From assembly GCA_964599655.1 (NCBI GenBank), contig CAZRGV010000227.1:1-7014 (forward strand): DNA of 7,014 nucleotides, given 5' to 3'. The translations under genes were made by a program, and so were the position numbers. Below the pieces are notes generated by a model. That model searched no databases. It saw only the letters and a program-made list of their open reading frames with translations, and was not told the origin of the DNA. This document shows, piece after piece, positions 5,450-7,014 of this stretch. Position 1 is the stretch's first letter; each line of letters opens with the position of its first letter. Source of the DNA: CAZRGV01 sp964599655. Lineage in GTDB: Bacteria > Planctomycetota > Planctomycetia > Isosphaerales > Isosphaeraceae.

Positions 5450-5524
5450 ACGGCTGGGGTCCTGGTACGAGACCTCGGTTCCCCACGCTCACGCCCTGGG
5501 GTCTCGTGCCGAGACCCGAGCCAC
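5450..5524. repeat. Nested inverted repeat (copy 2, diverged)
   Basis: The arms 5450-5476 and 5498-5524 pair at about 20 of 27 positions, with several mismatches being G-T compatible. It shares with copy 1 (108-183) the order GGCTGGGGTC, CGAGACC, CGGTTC at the loop start, TGGGGTCTCG and GAGACCC-AGCCAC, so the two are members of one family. It lies between the divergent secreted protein gene and the DUF2157 gene. Confidence 0.75.
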
Positions 5525-5585
5525 CCAAACCGGCGTTTTTCCCCGTGAACGGAATCTGGTGATTCCTGCACAGTGCCTTCGTTGC

Positions 5586-5603
5586 CGGCGCGGGATCGCG
5601 CCG
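5586..5603 (+). promoter_or_regulatory. Short GC hairpin upstream of the DUF2157 gene
   Basis: CGGCGCG (5586-5592) and CGCGCCG (5597-5603) form a perfect 7-bp stem with a GGAT loop, 80 bases before the start codon. There is no T-run, so it is not an obvious terminator. It could be a leader structure or chance in GC-rich DNA. Confidence 0.3.
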
Positions 5604-5683
5604 ATGATTGTGGAATTTATCGACGTATTGACCAGGACGGTCGCGGGGTGGATGGGGTCGGGTCAAGGACGGAGGTGGCGGCG

Positions 5684-6304
5684 ATGGCTGGGCGAGCGAT
5701 CTCGGGGGCGAGGCGGACGTGGCTGGTCGCTGAGCTGGCGGACTGGTCGCGGAGCGGGATCATTTCGCCGTCGCAGGAGACGCGGATTCTCGAGCTGTAC
5801 GAGACGCCGGCCGAAATGGCGATGCGGTCGAGGTCGCGGGCCTTGCTGACCTTGATGGGCCTAGCGGCGTTTCTGGTCGGGCTCGCGGCGCTGCTGTTGA
5901 TCGCCTACAACTGGGAACTCATGCCGTCGGCCTTGAAGCTGGCGATCGTCTTCGCGGTTCTGGGGATCACGCATGGGGCGGGCCTGGTGTTGCGGACGCG
6001 TCCGGGGCTGGCCTGGGCGTATCGAAAACATTCGAGGATGGCTCTCGGCTTGGATGTGCCGCTGCTGGCCTGGTGGACGATCCTTCAGCCTTTTGCGTGG
6101 GGGTACCAACTGGTCAACCCGGCCTATTTCGTCGGGGCGGTGGGAGGATTGCTGCTGGTCGTCGGCGAGCTTCAACGCGAGCAAAGCTCGATGGCCTTGC
6201 CCTACCGGGCCTACGGCACGGCGCTGGCGGCGGGGGCCTTGATGGTCCTGAGCCTTTACGACGTCCACAAGAGGGAACGGGTGGTCGAGCATGTCGCCGG
6301 CTGA
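5684..6304 (+). CDS. DUF2157-type integral membrane protein (short)
   Basis: A 206-residue membrane protein. The N-terminal cytoplasmic part (1-50) contains the short helical motif typical of DUF2157, with SGIISPSQETRILELY at 24-39. Hydrophobic segments follow at about 53-77, 83-104, 122-141, 146-161 and 176-192, so about five membrane spans. The segment AYNWELMPSALKLAIVF (74-90) is characteristic of DUF2157. The start at 5684 was chosen for GGAGGTG (5671-5677) eight or so bases upstream; the in-frame ATG at 5573 would add a tail without family resemblance. It overlaps the downstream GDYXXLXY-type gene by 14 bases, an association seen widely, sometimes as gene fusions, and suggesting one membrane complex. 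Biochemical function is unknown. DUF2157 proteins I know are usually longer, with more membrane spans, so this may be a shortened version. Confidence 0.82.
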   Translation: MAGRAISGARRTWLVAELADWSRSGIISPSQETRILELYETPAEMAMRSRSRALLTLMGLAAFLVGLAALLLIAYNWELMPSALKLAIVFAVLGITHGAGLVLRTRPGLAWAYRKHSRMALGLDVPLLAWWTILQPFAWGYQLVNPAYFVGAVGGLLLVVGELQREQSSMALPYRAYGTALAAGALMVLSLYDVHKRERVVEHVAG

Positions 6305-6903
6305 GGAAGGCGTCGAGGCGCGAGGGTCGTCGTGGTTCGAGGCGGTCGCGCGCGGTGTTCGGACGCGAGATCGGGCCTGGGTGCTCGGAGCGGCGGCGTT
6401 GCAGTTCGCGATTTTGACGCTGATGTTGCTGCTCCACGGCACGACCTTGCTGCGAGGAATGCCGTTCTTCGGCGGCAGGATGATCTTGCTGCGGGTCGAG
6501 CCGGTGGATCCTCGCGACCTGTTCCGCGGGCAGTACATCGCGCTTGGCTACGGAATCAGCCGGACGAAGGTGGCGGGGGTCGACCTGGACAACCCGCGAT
6601 TCTCGGAGGGCCAGACGGTTTACATGCCATTGACCACCGAGCCCGACGGCCGGCACTGGAAGGCCGCCGGTCCCGGGCAATTCGATCCGCCGGAATCCGG
6701 GCCGTACATCCAGGGAACAATCCGTCCCNNNNNNNNNNNNNNNNNNNNNNNNNNNNNNGATCGAGTTCGGGATCGAGTCGTTCTTCGTGCAGGAAGATCG
6801 GGCCCGCGACTACGAACGGGCCGTCGCGTCTCGACGGCTCTCGGCGCTCGTGGCCCTGACGCCCGACGGTCGCGCGACGCTGCGAGACCTGGTCATCGAG
6901 TAA
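6291..6903 (+). CDS. GDYXXLXY-type membrane-anchored protein, interrupted by assembly gap
   Basis: Starting at the ATG at 6291, the frame encodes a basic N-terminus, one membrane span (about 29-49, VLGAAALQFAILTLMLLLHG) and an extracytoplasmic domain. That domain has the family motif in the form GQYIALGY (80-87), preceded by VEPVDPRDLFR. The usual Asp of GDYxxLxY is Gln here. Residue 146 is the last before the Ns. After the gap a different frame (from 6760) reads IEFGIESFFVQED and continues 47 residues to TAA at 6901. FGIESFF-type sequence is the typical C-terminal motif of this family, so both parts belong to one protein of about 200 residues. The gene overlaps the end of the DUF2157 gene; the ribosome binding site is weak (GGGTGG), consistent with translational coupling. 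The apparent frameshift most likely comes from the wrong number of Ns and not from mutation. Confidence 0.82.
6729..6758. other. Assembly gap, 30 N
   Basis: Thirty Ns inside the GDYXXLXY-type gene. The reading frame before (codon starts at multiples of 3) and after (codon starts one base later) shows that the true missing length is 1 modulo 3, so 30 is not the real size. Confidence 0.9.
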
Positions 6904-7004
6904 GCCGGCGAGGCGACGAAAAATATTTCGGCGAGGCGGCCGAAACACGAGTAACGACACGACAGGGCGGCGTCCGAGACCAGAAAGCAAATCCGGAGGG
7001 GGGT

Positions 7005-7014
7005 TCTCGCAAAG
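7005..7014. repeat. Start of another CGCAAAG monomer, cut by window end
   Basis: The last ten bases, TCTCGCAAAG, equal the first ten bases of the monomers at 3093, 3198 and 3407. They follow the membrane gene pair by about 100 bases. A complete or partial element is predicted just outside the window. Confidence 0.6.

Noticed and set aside
6915..6930. CGAAA-AATA-TTTCG hairpin after the membrane gene pair as terminator
   Set aside because: The stem is only 5 bp and AT-rich, with no following T-run; it is too weak to call.
1..7014. A new defence or biosynthetic gene cluster
   Set aside because: The recognisable genes are a hydrolase, an ArsR-SRPBCC pair, a lone exported protein and a DUF2157/GDYXXLXY pair. 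No nuclease, toxin, reverse transcriptase, phage or biosynthetic core gene is visible.

Overview
This is a high-GC piece of a draft bacterial scaffold with two runs of N. I infer a planctomycete, probably Isosphaeraceae-like. The grounds are strong G/C-ending codon use, a secreted coiled-coil protein of a style I associate with that phylum, and gene-sparse spacers full of palindromic repeats of the CGCAAAG and GGGTGGGCA types. No rRNA, tRNA, transposase or CRISPR array is visible.

Layout. Positions 1-407 hold no gene: a 37-bp tandem repeat, then a long nested inverted repeat. A secreted or envelope alpha/beta hydrolase with a clear Ser-Asp-His triad follows on the minus strand (1397 to 408). 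Divergent from it is a two-gene operon on the plus strand (1597-2996): a winged-helix ArsR-type regulator and an SRPBCC (AHSA1-like) protein overlapping by ATGA. A perfect 7-8-7 inverted repeat lies just upstream of the regulator. From about 3045 to 4200 there is no intact gene. That stretch holds a 109-bp-period array of hairpin monomers interrupted by a 100-N gap, a small broken reading frame (3705-3916), a degraded solitary monomer and a GGGTGGGCA palindrome. A secreted Q-rich coiled-coil protein of unknown function lies on the minus strand (5275 to 4211). After a second member of the nested inverted-repeat family, a plus-strand membrane pair follows: a short DUF2157-type protein (5684-6304) overlapping a GDYXXLXY-type protein (6291-6903). 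The second gene contains a 30-N gap of the wrong length modulo 3. The window ends inside another CGCAAAG repeat.

How the parts work together. The regulator and SRPBCC gene are almost certainly co-transcribed, probably with self-repression through the palindrome, which could also affect the divergent hydrolase. DUF2157 and GDYXXLXY proteins are a recurrent membrane pair of unknown biochemical function. I do not see a convincing new multi-gene system. The more unusual content is the repeat architecture, and the phase evidence that the 100-N gap sits exactly inside a tandem repeat.
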